A stretch of DNA of 64,000 bases from an uncultured bacterium (GTDB lineage: Bacteria; Planctomycetota; UBA1135; GCA-002686595): positions 1-64,000 of the forward strand of contig CALJGV010000009.1 in NCBI GenBank assembly GCA_938075305.1, in the 5' to 3' direction. A program made the position numbers and the translations under genes. A model generated the notes under the pieces. That model was not told the DNA's origin and did not search any database. It saw only the letters and a program-made list of their open reading frames with translations. Shown piece after piece: positions 16,737-26,171 of this stretch (position 1 is its first letter; each line of letters begins with the position of its first letter).

Positions 16737-16800
16737 CCTCCGCGCACGATCTCCACGGGCCCGGGGTCGAACCTCGGGCCGCTTCCCCCACAATAGGGGG

Positions 16801-17088
16801 ATGGACCACCCGCCCCCGACGGTCGAGCTCCTCGAGGCTCGCCACAGCTTCCCCTGCCCGTTCACCTTCAAGGTGATCGGCGCCACGGGGACGGACCTGC
16901 CGTCGCGCGCCAGCGCCTGCGTCCAGGGCAGCCTTGGACTCGACGTCCCTCCTCCCTCGAGCGTGAAGACCGCGTCGGGCGGGCGGCACGAATCGGTGAC
17001 CCTCGAGCCTGTCTGCCCTGACGCCCAGTCGGTCATCGACATCTACGCCGCCCTGCGCCAGCTCGAGGGCGTGATGTTCCTCTTCTGA
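16801..17088 (+). CDS. DUF493 (YbeD-like) family protein
   Basis: 95 residues from the ATG at 16801. The family pattern is visible: ARHSFPCPFTFKVIG at 18-32, a central variable loop, then RHESVTLEPVCPDAQSVIDI and a C-terminal helix-strand IYAALRQLEGVMFLF. DUF493 proteins have an ACT-like ferredoxin fold and in many bacteria neighbour lipB, which is absent here. Role unknown, perhaps regulatory. Convergent with the sulfatase gene 24 bases away. Confidence 0.83.
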   Translation: MDHPPPTVELLEARHSFPCPFTFKVIGATGTDLPSRASACVQGSLGLDVPPPSSVKTASGGRHESVTLEPVCPDAQSVIDIYAALRQLEGVMFLF

Positions 17089-17112
17089 GGCGGCCGGCCG
17101 CCCCGGCGGCGA

Positions 17113-18876
17113 TCAGTAGGGCCAGCGGCGGACTCCGACTCGGGCGGCCCACGCCTGCCACCGGGAGGCCATCCTGGCGACGCGCTCGGGCTGCTCCGCG
17201 GAGAGGTCCTGGAGTTCGGTGCGGTCGGACCACATGTCGTAGAGCGCCCAGCGGACGGGTCGGTCCTTGCGGTAGGTGGAGACGATCTTGAACCGACCGT
17301 CCCGCATGGCCAGGTTGCCGTGGTGCTCGAAGAAGAGCGGTCGCTCGCGCTCGAGTTCGCCCCCGCGCAGATGCGGCATGAGGTCGACCCCCTCCATCGG
17401 CTGCACCTGGGCGCCGCTGAAGGACGAGGGATACGCTCCCTCTCCCGCCCCGAGGAACGTCGGCATCACGTCGATCAGGTGGGCCGGGGCGTGCACGATC
17501 GCCCCCGCCCTCTCGGGGCCTAGCCCTGCCGGCCAGTGGACGATGAAGGGCGTGCTGATCCCGCCCTCGAGCCCGTCGTGCTTGAACCCGCGGAAGGGCG
17601 CGTTCGAGACGCTCGCCCAGCCCGGCCCATAGGAGACGTAGCTGTCCTCCGGACCTGCCATGACCGCCGGCCCCGTCCGCACCGGCCGCCCGTCCCGCGT
17701 CTGCATCGGCGGCCAGATCTTCATCTGCAGCCCGTCCGGGCCCAGGGGCTCGTAGGCCACGCCGTCCAGGTCCTTCGCGTTCGACCGGAAGCCCATGTTC
17801 TCGGCGCACCCGCCGTTGTCCTGGAGGTACACGAAGAGCGTGTTCTCCAGCTCCCCTCGCGCCTCCAGCGATCCCACGATGCCGGCGATCCCGCGGTCCA
17901 TGCGGGTCACCATCGCCGCGTAGCACTCCATGTTCCGCGCCTCCCACTCCAGGTGCGCCATCCCCGCCCAGTCCCTCGCGAGCGGCGCTTGCTGCCACCG
18001 TTCCTCCAGCAGACCAAGCTCCACCGCCCGCCCTCTGCGGGCCGCAGCGACGGGCGCGAAGCCCTGGTCGTACGCCCCTCGGTACGCCGCGATCTCCTCC
18101 TCGGGCGCATGCATCGGCCAGTGCGCTGAGGTGTAAGCGACGTACAGGAAGAGCGGCGCCTCCGCGTGCTCCCCCTCGAAGTGGTCCTCGATGAAGCGGC
18201 AGGCGTTGTCGCTGATGGCGTCGCTGTAGTAGAAGCGCTCCGGCCGGTACAGCGGGTCGTTCTCGGGGGTGATGTAGGTGTTCCCACGGCACAGCGTGGT
18301 CGGGTCGTAGAAGCTCCCGGCGCCGGTGATCGTCCCGTAGAAGCGGTCGAAGCCCCGCTGGAGGGGCCAGTTGTGCTTCAAGCCGTCGGCCCGCACGTGC
18401 TTGGTCACGTGCCACTTGCCCGAGAGGTACGTCCGATAGCCGCCGGCCCCGAGCGCCTCCGCCAGGGTCACGCACCGCCGGTTCAGGTCGCCCCGGTAGG
18501 CGTCGGTCCCGCGGTCCGATGTCATCAGCCCGATCCCCGCCTGGTGGGAGTAGAGGCCGGTGAGCAGCGACGCCCGCGTGGGGCAGCACCGCGACGTGTT
18601 GTAGAACTGGGTCATGCGCACCCCGTTCGCCGCGAGGCGGTCGAGGGTGGGCGTCCTGATCTCGCCGCCGTAGCAACCGATGTCGGTGAAGCCCATGTCG
18701 TCCGCCATCACCAGGACGATGTTGGGGCGCCGGTCCGCTTCAGGCGCGGCGACCGCTCCGGGCCCGACCGAGGGGCTCGACGCGGACGCCAGCGTCGTGG
18801 AGGCCTGGGGGAAGGCGATCGTCCCCGCGCCCGCCGGAGCGGACGCGAGGACGAGGAGGAGCGCGGCGAGACCCAT
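17113..18876 (-). CDS. Exported sulfatase (formylglycine-dependent, arylsulfatase type)
   Basis: 587 residues with signal peptide (MGLAALLLVLASAPAGAGT). The alkaline-phosphatase-like sulfatase core begins PNIVLVMADDMGFTDIGCYG with metal ligands D59/D60. The formylglycine motif is C97-C98-P99-T100-R101 (CCPTRASLLTGLYSHQAG), so C97 is the residue to be converted. Further conserved blocks are GGYRTYLSGKWHVTKH and TLFVYLQDNGGCAENM (second metal site). It hydrolyses sulfate esters of glycans or aryl sulfates in the periplasm. A formylglycine-generating enzyme is needed but is not in the window. Sulfatase multiplicity is typical of planctomycetes. Confidence 0.93.
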   Translation of the reverse strand: MGLAALLLVLASAPAGAGTIAFPQASTTLASASSPSVGPGAVAAPEADRRPNIVLVMADDMGFTDIGCYGGEIRTPTLDRLAANGVRMTQFYNTSRCCPTRASLLTGLYSHQAGIGLMTSDRGTDAYRGDLNRRCVTLAEALGAGGYRTYLSGKWHVTKHVRADGLKHNWPLQRGFDRFYGTITGAGSFYDPTTLCRGNTYITPENDPLYRPERFYYSDAISDNACRFIEDHFEGEHAEAPLFLYVAYTSAHWPMHAPEEEIAAYRGAYDQGFAPVAAARRGRAVELGLLEERWQQAPLARDWAGMAHLEWEARNMECYAAMVTRMDRGIAGIVGSLEARGELENTLFVYLQDNGGCAENMGFRSNAKDLDGVAYEPLGPDGLQMKIWPPMQTRDGRPVRTGPAVMAGPEDSYVSYGPGWASVSNAPFRGFKHDGLEGGISTPFIVHWPAGLGPERAGAIVHAPAHLIDVMPTFLGAGEGAYPSSFSGAQVQPMEGVDLMPHLRGGELERERPLFFEHHGNLAMRDGRFKIVSTYRKDRPVRWALYDMWSDRTELQDLSAEQPERVARMASRWQAWAARVGVRRWPY

Positions 18877-18902
18877 ACCGCCAGCCTAGCGGCTGGAACG
18901 GA

Positions 18903-21119
18903 TCAGGCGGGCGAGTCCTTGAGGTCGTGGAAGGTGCCCCCCGCCTCGGCCAGCCTCCTGAGGATGTCCGCCGGCTCGAATCGCTGGGCGCCGTCGCCGC
19001 GCTCGGCCACGTCGGCCATGGCGCGATGGGCGTCCATGCGCTCGCAGATGTTGGCGGCCCCCACGGAGTCCACGTACTTGAGCAGCCCGCCGCGGAAGGG
19101 AGCGAAGCCCGTGCCGAACACGGTGGCGAGGTCAAACTCGGCCGGGGTGGCGACCACACGGTCCTCGAAGGCCCGGGCGCCCTCACCGACCATGGCGAGC
19201 ACCACGCGCTCGACGATCTCCACGTCGCTCATGCGCATGGCCCGGCTGCTGGACTGGAACCCGGAGAGGTCCTCCATCAGCGTCGGTGCGCCCTTCTTGC
19301 CGCGCCCCTTCCGGCGGTGATCGTAGAAGCCGGTGCCCGACTTCTTGCCGAGGCGGTCCGGGCTCATCATGCCCATCAGCGCGGCGGTGGGCGCCATGCG
19401 CTCACCATAGCCTTCGTGCAATGACCTGGCCGCGTGGGCGGCGATGTCGAGGCCGACCTCGTCCAGCAGCGTGAAGGGCCCCATGGGCATGCCGAAGCGG
19501 ACGAGCAGACGGTCGATGCGCAGGGGGCTGACGCCCTCCACGAAGAGCCGGACGGCCTCGTCCAGGTAGGGCCCCAGCAGACGGTTCACCAGGAAGCCGG
19601 GCACGTCGCGCGTGACCACAGGCGTCTTCCCGAGGGCCACGGACAGGGCCGCGATGCGGGTCACTGTTTCGTCGGAGGTCTGCTCCCCACGCACGATCTC
19701 CACCAGCGGCATCTTCTTGACCGGGTTGAAGAAGTGCATCCCGACCACCCGCTCGGGGTGGGGCACGGCCGCCTGCATGGCGGTCACGCTGAGCGAGGAG
19801 GTGTTCGTGCAGAGGACCGCGTCGTCGGCCATCTCAGCCGCGAGCTGGCCGAGCACCTTGTGCTTCACCTCCATGACCTCGGCGACGGCCTCCACGGCGA
19901 CGTCCGCCGCTGCGATGGCGTTGATGCCGAGGGAGACCTCGAGCCGATCGATGGCCCGGTTGGCCTCGTGGGACTGATAGCGGCGTCGCTTGCGCTTCCT
20001 CTCCACGTCCTTGCGGTGCGCGATCGTCGCTGCGTCCAGCGCGCCCTGGGAGAGGTCGGAGAGGCGCACGTGCAGACCTCGCTCGGCGAAGAGGCTGGCG
20101 ATCCCCGCCCCCATGACGCCGCCGCCCACGACGGCGGCCCCCTTCATCCTCGGCGGGGCGCTGCCGTCGGCGAACTGCGCCGCCTTCTTGGCTGCCTCGG
20201 ACGCGAAGAAGATCGAGACCAGGTTCTTGCAGACCTTGCCGGTGACCAGGTCGACCGTGCCCTCCGCCTCGATCTTCGCCGCCTCCTGGCGAGTCTTGGT
20301 CGGCGCCTTCAGCACGATGTCCAGCGCCCGGTACGGCGCCGGGTAGTTCCCGTGGGCCTTGCGGTCGATCTGCTTGGTGGCCTGGCTCGCGATCACGAAG
20401 CGGGCCAGCGGGTTGCGATCCACCAGCCAGCTCTTCCAGCCGCGGCTCCGCCGACGCAGCCGCTCGCGACCCATGGCGAGGTCACTGGCCACGCGGACCA
20501 GGTACTCCTTCTTGGTCAGGCGGTCGACCATCCCGAGGCGCTTGGCCTTCTTCGCCGGGTAGAGGCGACCGGTGAGGATCGCGTCGAGCGCGATCGGAAC
20601 CCCGACCCGCTTCGGCAGTCGGTGCGAACCGCCCCACCCAGGGATGATGCCCAGCTGGGTCTCCGGGAGCCCAATGCGGGTCTTCTTGTCGTCGGTCGCG
20701 ACGATGGCGTCGCAGGCCAGGCTGATCTCGAAGGCGCCCCCGGGCACGGGCCCGCCCACAGCGGCCACGGTGCGCGCGCGCATGCCCTCGAGGCGGCCGA
20801 AGAGCTCGTGGACCATCATGACCGCGTCGCGCACGATCCCAGGGTCGGTGACCGTGGCGATCGCCTCGACGTCCGCACCCGCGAGGAACTGGTCGGGCCT
20901 GCGCCCGGTGAGCACGACGCCCGTGATCGAGGCGTCGGCCTCGAGCTCCGTCAGCGCCGCGTCGATATCCCGCAGCATCGGCGCGTCCAGCACCGGGAAG
21001 CTGCGGTGCGGGGGGTCCATGACGAGGATGGCTAACCCCGGCTCGGGGCGCTCCAAGCGGACGCAGGTGCCCGGCTCGGGCGCGTTCTCGATCCCGGGGA
21101 ATCGGCTGATGTCCATCAT
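18903..21119 (-). CDS. fadJ: Fatty-acid oxidation complex alpha subunit (enoyl-CoA hydratase / 3-hydroxyacyl-CoA dehydrogenase)
   Basis: 738 residues. The N-terminal crotonase domain (about 15-210) has the oxyanion-hole stretch AVGGPVPGGAFEISLACD and PETQLGIIPGWGGSHRLPKR. The Rossmann 3-hydroxyacyl-CoA dehydrogenase starts near 328 (AVVGGGVMGAGIASLFAERG), with CTNTSSLSVT, HFFNPVKKMPLVEIV and the C-terminal 3HCDH repeats (GFLVNRLLGPYLDEA, GMPMGPFTLLDEVGLD). It catalyses steps two and three of beta-oxidation. The start overlaps the fadI stop (ATGA), giving a fadI-fadJ operon. FadB and FadJ cannot be told apart rigorously by reading; FadJ is chosen for the FadI partner. Confidence 0.93.
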   Translation of the reverse strand: MMDISRFPGIENAPEPGTCVRLERPEPGLAILVMDPPHRSFPVLDAPMLRDIDAALTELEADASITGVVLTGRRPDQFLAGADVEAIATVTDPGIVRDAVMMVHELFGRLEGMRARTVAAVGGPVPGGAFEISLACDAIVATDDKKTRIGLPETQLGIIPGWGGSHRLPKRVGVPIALDAILTGRLYPAKKAKRLGMVDRLTKKEYLVRVASDLAMGRERLRRRSRGWKSWLVDRNPLARFVIASQATKQIDRKAHGNYPAPYRALDIVLKAPTKTRQEAAKIEAEGTVDLVTGKVCKNLVSIFFASEAAKKAAQFADGSAPPRMKGAAVVGGGVMGAGIASLFAERGLHVRLSDLSQGALDAATIAHRKDVERKRKRRRYQSHEANRAIDRLEVSLGINAIAAADVAVEAVAEVMEVKHKVLGQLAAEMADDAVLCTNTSSLSVTAMQAAVPHPERVVGMHFFNPVKKMPLVEIVRGEQTSDETVTRIAALSVALGKTPVVTRDVPGFLVNRLLGPYLDEAVRLFVEGVSPLRIDRLLVRFGMPMGPFTLLDEVGLDIAAHAARSLHEGYGERMAPTAALMGMMSPDRLGKKSGTGFYDHRRKGRGKKGAPTLMEDLSGFQSSSRAMRMSDVEIVERVVLAMVGEGARAFEDRVVATPAEFDLATVFGTGFAPFRGGLLKYVDSVGAANICERMDAHRAMADVAERGDGAQRFEPADILRRLAEAGGTFHDLKDSPA

Positions 21120-22438
21120 GAGGAGATCCTCTCGAGGAGGACAGCGCCGCCCTGGCCGCCGCCGATGCAGAGGGTCGCGAGCGTGAGCTCGTGGTCCCCC
21201 ACCTCGAGTTCGTGTGCGGCGGTGAGCAGGAGCCGGGCGCCGGTGGCGCCCACGGGGTGACCGAGGGCGATCGCGCCCCCGTTGATGTTGGTGCGGGTCA
21301 GGTCGAGCTCGCCCACGGCCCCGCTGCGCCCGAGGCGCCCCGAGCCGAACTCCGAGCTGCCGAAGGCCCGCTGGCAGGCGATGACCTGGGCGGCGAAGGC
21401 CTCGTTGAGCTCGACCGCCCCCACGTCAGAGAGGCCCACGCCGGCCTTGTCGAGGGCCTGCGCCGTGGCGTACACGGGTCCGAGCCCCATGCGCTCGGGG
21501 TCGCACCCTGCCCAGGCCCAGGACTTGATCCGGGCGAGCGGCGAGAGCCCCAGCTCGCGGGCCCGCTCGCTGGTGGTCACGATCAAGGCCCCGGCGCCGT
21601 CCGTGATCCCGCAGGCGTTCCCCACGGTGACCACCCCGTCGGGCTTCTCGAAGTACGGGCGGAGCTTCGCGAGCTTTGCCGGCGACTGCCCGTCACGGAT
21701 GCTGTCGTCGTGGATGAGCGAGCTGTCGCCCGCGCGAGCCCCGAGGGGCATAACCGGGAGGATCTCGCGGTCGAAGCGACCGGCGTCGCGGGCCTTGGCC
21801 GCACGGTTGTGGCTCTGGGCCGCGTACCCGTCGCACTCCTCACGGGTGATCCCGAAGTCCCTGGCGAGGAGCTCCGCGGTCTGCCCCATGAGCAGGTCAC
21901 AGGTCGGGTCCGTCAGCCCCTCGAGCAGCGCGATCCGCGGCTTGAGGAAGGAGGGTCGGAACGACGCGAGCGCGGCCAGCCGCTGCCCCACGGACCTCGC
22001 CCCCGCGAGCTTCGCGAACATCGCGGTCATCTTCTTGCTCACGATGAGCGGGTACTGACTCATCACCTCGACGCCCATGGTGAGGTAGAGGTCTCCCGAG
22101 CCAGCCTCGATCGCCTGGGCCGCGGTGGTGACCGCCTCGATACCCGAGGCGCAGTTCCGGGCGACGGTGCGAGCGGGGACGTGGCGCGGGACGCCGGCGC
22201 GGAGCGCGATGACCCGCGCGATGTTCGCCTGGTCGTGGGGCTGCCCGACGCAGCCGACGATGACCTCGTCGATCTCGGCAGGGTCGAGGGAGGTGCGGGC
22301 GAGCAGTTCTCGGGCGACGAGCGCGCCCAGGTGCCCCGCGTCCTCGTTGCGGAAGCGGACGCCTGCGCGCGCCCATGGGCTGCGCAGGCCGGCGGCGAGG
22401 ACGATGTCGGGCCCTTCGGCCTTCTGGACCTGGATCAT
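21116..22438 (-). CDS. fadI: Acetyl-CoA acyltransferase (3-ketoacyl-CoA thiolase)
   Basis: 440 residues. Thiolase hallmarks are the nucleophilic Cys96 in ARNCASGIEAVTTAAQAI, ELNEAFAAQV, GHPVGATGARLLLTAAHEL (catalytic His) and CIGGGQGGAVLLER (second Cys) at the C-terminus. It cleaves 3-ketoacyl-CoA to acetyl-CoA and a shortened acyl-CoA. It is the first gene of the fadI-fadJ operon, divergent from the TetR gene, with an AT-rich palindromic element in the shared intergenic region. Confidence 0.94.
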   Translation of the reverse strand: MIQVQKAEGPDIVLAAGLRSPWARAGVRFRNEDAGHLGALVARELLARTSLDPAEIDEVIVGCVGQPHDQANIARVIALRAGVPRHVPARTVARNCASGIEAVTTAAQAIEAGSGDLYLTMGVEVMSQYPLIVSKKMTAMFAKLAGARSVGQRLAALASFRPSFLKPRIALLEGLTDPTCDLLMGQTAELLARDFGITREECDGYAAQSHNRAAKARDAGRFDREILPVMPLGARAGDSSLIHDDSIRDGQSPAKLAKLRPYFEKPDGVVTVGNACGITDGAGALIVTTSERARELGLSPLARIKSWAWAGCDPERMGLGPVYATAQALDKAGVGLSDVGAVELNEAFAAQVIACQRAFGSSEFGSGRLGRSGAVGELDLTRTNINGGAIALGHPVGATGARLLLTAAHELEVGDHELTLATLCIGGGQGGAVLLERISS

Positions 22439-22557
22439 GCGGTTCCGGTGCGGTCGGTGGCGGTGTCTCGTTCCGAGAAGGGAGCGGGCGAGCGGCGGAC
22501 GTGAACGGCCGCCCAGGGCCCGCTGGGGCCCCCCCAGGGTCCCTTCTCGGCCAGAAG

Positions 22558-22581
22558 CTGTCTTACAGTTTACGCTGTCAA
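22558..22581. promoter_or_regulatory. Candidate TetR-family operator in the fadI-tetR intergenic region
   Basis: An AT-richer patch within a GC-rich region contains nested inverted repeats: CTGT-CTT-ACAG (22558-22568) and ACAG-TTTACG-CTGT (22565-22578). On the minus strand the same segment reads TTGACAGCGTAAACTG, so a fadI -35 element could sit inside it, although no good -10 follows. The rest of the 333-base interval (22439-22771) shows nothing else I can name. Confidence 0.45.
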
Positions 22582-22771
22582 CCTGGAATGCCGATGGATG
22601 CAGTGGAGTTCACGGCCCATCTGGCTTCCGCGGGGCCCCCCCCGCCGCCCGGCCCGTGCCCCATTCAGAGACTGAAGCGCCCGGGGCCCCGACCGCACCG
22701 AGGCCACCCACCCGGCCTCTAAGGGGCCCCTAGAAGACCGCAACGAGACGCCCGCCCTCCGCCCGAGCCGC

Positions 22772-23383
22772 ATGTGCCCCTCCCGCCCAACCCGTGACCC
22801 GGCGACCCCCCTGAGGGAAGCCATCCTCCAGGAGGCGCGCACGCTCCTCGAGGGAGAGGGTTACGCCGCGCTGTCGACGCGGCGAATCGCCTCGGCGGTC
22901 GGGTGCACGGCGACCAGCATCTACCTCCACTTCAAGAGCAAGGACTCGCTGATCTACGCGCTGATCAACGAGGGCTTCGAGGAGCTCAACCGCCGGGTGG
23001 TCGAGGTCTCCAAGGGGGACGGGAGCGCCCTCTCGCTCCTGCGCGACGTCGCGCGGGCGTACGTGGACTTCGGGCTCGAGCGCCCCGAGTACTACGAGAT
23101 CATGTTCATGCTGCGCGCCGAGCAGATGGAGCGGTACCCCGTGGACGCCTATCGGCGCGCCCGCCGGAGCCTCGAAGTCTTCGCCGAGCTGACAGCGCTC
23201 CCCGCCCAGGAGGCAGCCCGCCGCGGCGCCATCGTCTGGTCCACCCTGCACGGCCTCGTCTCGCTGCTCATCGCCCAGCGCATCGACATCAGCCTCGATC
23301 GCGAGGCGCTCATCGAGGACTCGATCCACTCCGCGTGCCTCGGCGCCTTCGCCGCGCTCCCCTCCGGAGCCAACTCCGCCTGA
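22772..23383 (+). CDS. TetR-family transcriptional regulator, probable fatty-acid degradation regulator
   Basis: 203 residues. The N-terminal HTH (about 15-60) is classical: AILQEARTLLEGEGYAALST, RRIASAVGCTATSIYLHF and KSKDSLIYALINEGFEEL. The C-terminal region resembles the WHG/TetR_C ligand domain (RPEYYEIMFMLRAEQ, IVWSTLHGLVSLLI). It sits between the divergent fadI-fadJ operon and fadE, 77 bases upstream of fadE on the same strand. By context it should repress beta-oxidation and respond to acyl-CoA, like FadR/PsrA-type TetR proteins; this role is inferred. Confidence 0.9.
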   Translation: MCPSRPTRDPATPLREAILQEARTLLEGEGYAALSTRRIASAVGCTATSIYLHFKSKDSLIYALINEGFEELNRRVVEVSKGDGSALSLLRDVARAYVDFGLERPEYYEIMFMLRAEQMERYPVDAYRRARRSLEVFAELTALPAQEAARRGAIVWSTLHGLVSLLIAQRIDISLDREALIEDSIHSACLGAFAALPSGANSA

Positions 23384-23460
23384 ACCACCGACGGCCACCG
23401 GGGACCTGAGCGTTCCACAGGCCGCCGGTCACACCGCAAGCCACCGCCACCGCCGTCATC

Positions 23461-26010
23461 ATGATCGCCCCCTACGCACTGATCGGATTCCTCCAAGCCG
23501 TGAGCCCCCTCTGGCTCCTGCTCGGCACGCTCGTCCTGGCCCTCGGGCTCGGGTTCACCGCGGCGCCGCTCCTGGCCTGGACCGCCTTCGGCGGCGCCCT
23601 CGTCGTGGGGCTGCTGAGCTGGAACTGGTTCTTCGCCTATGCGGCGGTCATGACGGTCTTCAACGTCCCGTCGATTCGCCGCGTCCTGGTCTCCGGTCCG
23701 GTGATGGCGGTCATGAAGGCCCTGAAGTTCCTGCCCGTCATCTCCGAGACGGAGCGGACCGCCCTGACCGCGGGCACGGTCTGGATCGACGGCGAGCTCT
23801 TCAGCGGTAAGCCCGACTGGAACAAGCTCGTCAAGGAGCCCTACCCCGACCTGACCGAGGAGGAGCGCGAGTTCCTCGACGGCCCCTGCGAGGAGGTCTG
23901 CCGCATGACCGACGACTGGGAGGTCTTCCAGACACGCGACCTCCCCGAGCCCGTGTGGCAGTACCTCAAGGACGAGGGCTTCTTCGGCCTCATCATCCCC
24001 AAGGAGTACGGCGGCAAGGGCTTCACGGCGTCCATGAACAGCGCGGTGGTGGCCAAGCTCTCCTCGAGATCGGGGCCCCTCGGGATCACCGTGATGGTCC
24101 CCAACTCCCTGGGCCCGGCCGAGCTCCTCACCCACTACGGGACCCAGGAGCAAAAGGACCACTACCTCCCGCGCCTGGCCAAGGGCATCGACATGCCCTG
24201 CTTCGCGCTCACCGAGCCGAACGCGGGCTCCGACGCCGGCGCCATGTCCTCCAGCGGTGAGGTCTTCGAACGCGACGGCGAGCTGTGGGTGCGCCTCAAC
24301 TGGCGCAAGCGCTACATCACCCTGGCCGCCATCTCCACGGTGCTCGGCCTCGCCTTCCGCCTGCGCGACCCGAACAACCACCTCGGCAAGGGGGAGGACG
24401 TGGGCATCACCTGCGCGCTGATCCCCTCCGATGCGCCTGGCGTGGTCCTCGGCAAGCGCCACGACCCGCTCGGAGTCCCCTTCTACAACTGTCCGACCGA
24501 GGGCCACGACGTCGAGGTCCGCCTGAACGAGGTCGTGATCGGCGGCGCCGAGGGCCTCGGCCAGGGCTGGAGGATGCTCATGGAGTGCCTCGCCGCCGGC
24601 CGTGGCATCTCGCTGCCCGCGTCGAGCACCGCGACCGTCAAGATGATGACGCGGCTGTCCGGCGCCTACGCCGCCGTCCGCAAGCAGTTCGGGATCGCCA
24701 TCGGCAAGTTCGAGGGCATCGAGGAGGGCCTCGCTCGCATCGCCGGCAAGACCTACATCCTCGAGGCCGCCCGGCGCACCACCTGCGGGGGTCTCGATGA
24801 CGGGGCCAAGCCCGCTGTCGTGACCGCCATGGCGAAGTACAACTTCACGGAGATCGCGCGCCAGACCCTCACGGACGCCATGGACATCCTTGGCGGCAAG
24901 GCCATCTCCATGGGTCCGCGCAACCCCCTGGCCCACGCCTACATGGCCACGCCCATCAGCGTGACCGTGGAGGGCGCCAATATCCTGACCCGGACGCTGA
25001 TCGTCTTCGGCCAGGGCGCCATCCGCTGCCACCCCTACGCGTGGGACGAGGTGCAGGCCGTGGAGAAGGGCGACACGGCGGGGTTCGACCGCGCCTTCTT
25101 CGGGCACATCGGACACGTGGTCCGGAACGCCTCGCGGTCCGTCGTGCTGTCCATGACCCGCGGCGCCCTGGCGACCTCCCCGGTCACCGGGCCGGCCGCG
25201 GGCTACTACAAGAAGCTCTCCTGGGCCTCGGCGTCCTTCGCCACCATGGCCGACATGGCGATGGCCATGCTCGGGGGTGACCTGAAGCGCAAGGAGGCGC
25301 TCACGGGGCGCTTCGCGGACGTGTTCTCCTGGCTCTACCTGGGGAACGCTGTGCTCCGCCGCTTCGAGGCGGAGGGCCGCCGCAAGGAGGACCTCCCCTA
25401 CCTCCACTGGTCGATGCAGACCTGCCTGGCCGAGATCCAGAAGGGCTTCGACGGGATCTTCAGCAACTTCAACGTCCCGCTGCTCGGGTGGTTCTTCCGC
25501 GGGCCGATCGCGCTCTGGTCGCGCTTCAACGTGATGTCCACCGGGCCCAGCGATCGCATGATGCAGCGGGTCGCCCGCGCCATGCAGAAGCCCGGCGAGC
25601 AGCGCGACCGCATGACCAGCGGGATGTATATCCCCACCGCCCTGGACGAGTCGATGGGGCAGCTCGAGCACGCCCTCGTGCTCTGCACCGAGGCCGACGA
25701 GGTCCAGCGCCGAATCCGCGACGCGGTCAAGAAGAAGAAGATCACCAAGCGCGCCCCGGCGGCCATGGCCGACGACGCCCTGCGCCTCGGCGTCATCACC
25801 GCCTCGGAGCGGGAGCTCATCGACCGCGCCGGGGAGGCCCGCGCCGCGGTGGTCGAGGTGGACTCCTTCAGCCTGGAGGCCTACGCCGAGCGCGCCCTTG
25901 AACCGACGGTCCCCATGGGCCTGCGACGCGTGGGCGACGACTCCCGTCCCGCGCCCTCGGAGCCCGCCGCAGCGGGAGGCACTTCGGGCGACGAGACCAG
26001 CGCAGCCTGA
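23461..26010 (+). CDS. fadE: Membrane-associated acyl-CoA dehydrogenase
   Basis: 849 residues, close to the 814 of E. coli FadE. Two or three N-terminal hydrophobic helices (about 5-80, including VSPLWLLLGTLVLALGLGFT) precede the flavoprotein: FFGLIIPKEYGGKGFTASMN, the FAD-binding CFALTEPNAGSDAGAM, LAAGRGISLPASS, and YMATPISVTVEGANILTRTL. A C-terminal DUF1974-like extension follows. It introduces the first double bond of beta-oxidation at the inner membrane. Probably co-transcribed with the TetR gene. A strong hairpin terminator follows at 26045. Confidence 0.94.
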   Translation: MIAPYALIGFLQAVSPLWLLLGTLVLALGLGFTAAPLLAWTAFGGALVVGLLSWNWFFAYAAVMTVFNVPSIRRVLVSGPVMAVMKALKFLPVISETERTALTAGTVWIDGELFSGKPDWNKLVKEPYPDLTEEEREFLDGPCEEVCRMTDDWEVFQTRDLPEPVWQYLKDEGFFGLIIPKEYGGKGFTASMNSAVVAKLSSRSGPLGITVMVPNSLGPAELLTHYGTQEQKDHYLPRLAKGIDMPCFALTEPNAGSDAGAMSSSGEVFERDGELWVRLNWRKRYITLAAISTVLGLAFRLRDPNNHLGKGEDVGITCALIPSDAPGVVLGKRHDPLGVPFYNCPTEGHDVEVRLNEVVIGGAEGLGQGWRMLMECLAAGRGISLPASSTATVKMMTRLSGAYAAVRKQFGIAIGKFEGIEEGLARIAGKTYILEAARRTTCGGLDDGAKPAVVTAMAKYNFTEIARQTLTDAMDILGGKAISMGPRNPLAHAYMATPISVTVEGANILTRTLIVFGQGAIRCHPYAWDEVQAVEKGDTAGFDRAFFGHIGHVVRNASRSVVLSMTRGALATSPVTGPAAGYYKKLSWASASFATMADMAMAMLGGDLKRKEALTGRFADVFSWLYLGNAVLRRFEAEGRRKEDLPYLHWSMQTCLAEIQKGFDGIFSNFNVPLLGWFFRGPIALWSRFNVMSTGPSDRMMQRVARAMQKPGEQRDRMTSGMYIPTALDESMGQLEHALVLCTEADEVQRRIRDAVKKKKITKRAPAAMADDALRLGVITASERELIDRAGEARAAVVEVDSFSLEAYAERALEPTVPMGLRRVGDDSRPAPSEPAAAGGTSGDETSAA

Positions 26011-26044
26011 GGGAAGGCGTTTTCCAGAAGGCACTGAAGTGCAC

Positions 26045-26081
26045 TCACGCCCGGGCCGCTCGCGACCCGGGCGTGAATTTT
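26045..26081 (+). terminator. Rho-independent terminator after fadE
   Basis: Stem TCACGCCCGGG (26045-26055) pairs perfectly with CCCGGGCGTGA (26066-26076) over a 10-base loop, then ATTTTG follows. The position is 35 bases after the fadE stop. Confidence 0.8.
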
Positions 26082-26171
26082 GCACAATGTGGGCCGCCCG
26101 CCGCCCCCCCCCAGCGGCGACGGCCTCCTCCATCCCCATCCGGATATGGCCCCCCCCTGGGCCCTCCCCCC

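Noticed and set aside
17089..17102. Palindrome GGCGGCCGGCCGCC between DUF493 and sulfatase genes
   Set aside because: No loop bases and no T-tract. Such GC palindromes are expected by chance at this base composition.
23149..26139. Long minus-strand open frame of 996 codons across tetR and fadE
   Set aside because: It is antisense to two clear genes. Its Gly/Arg/His-rich composition is the shadow of GC-rich codon usage, and no family is seen.
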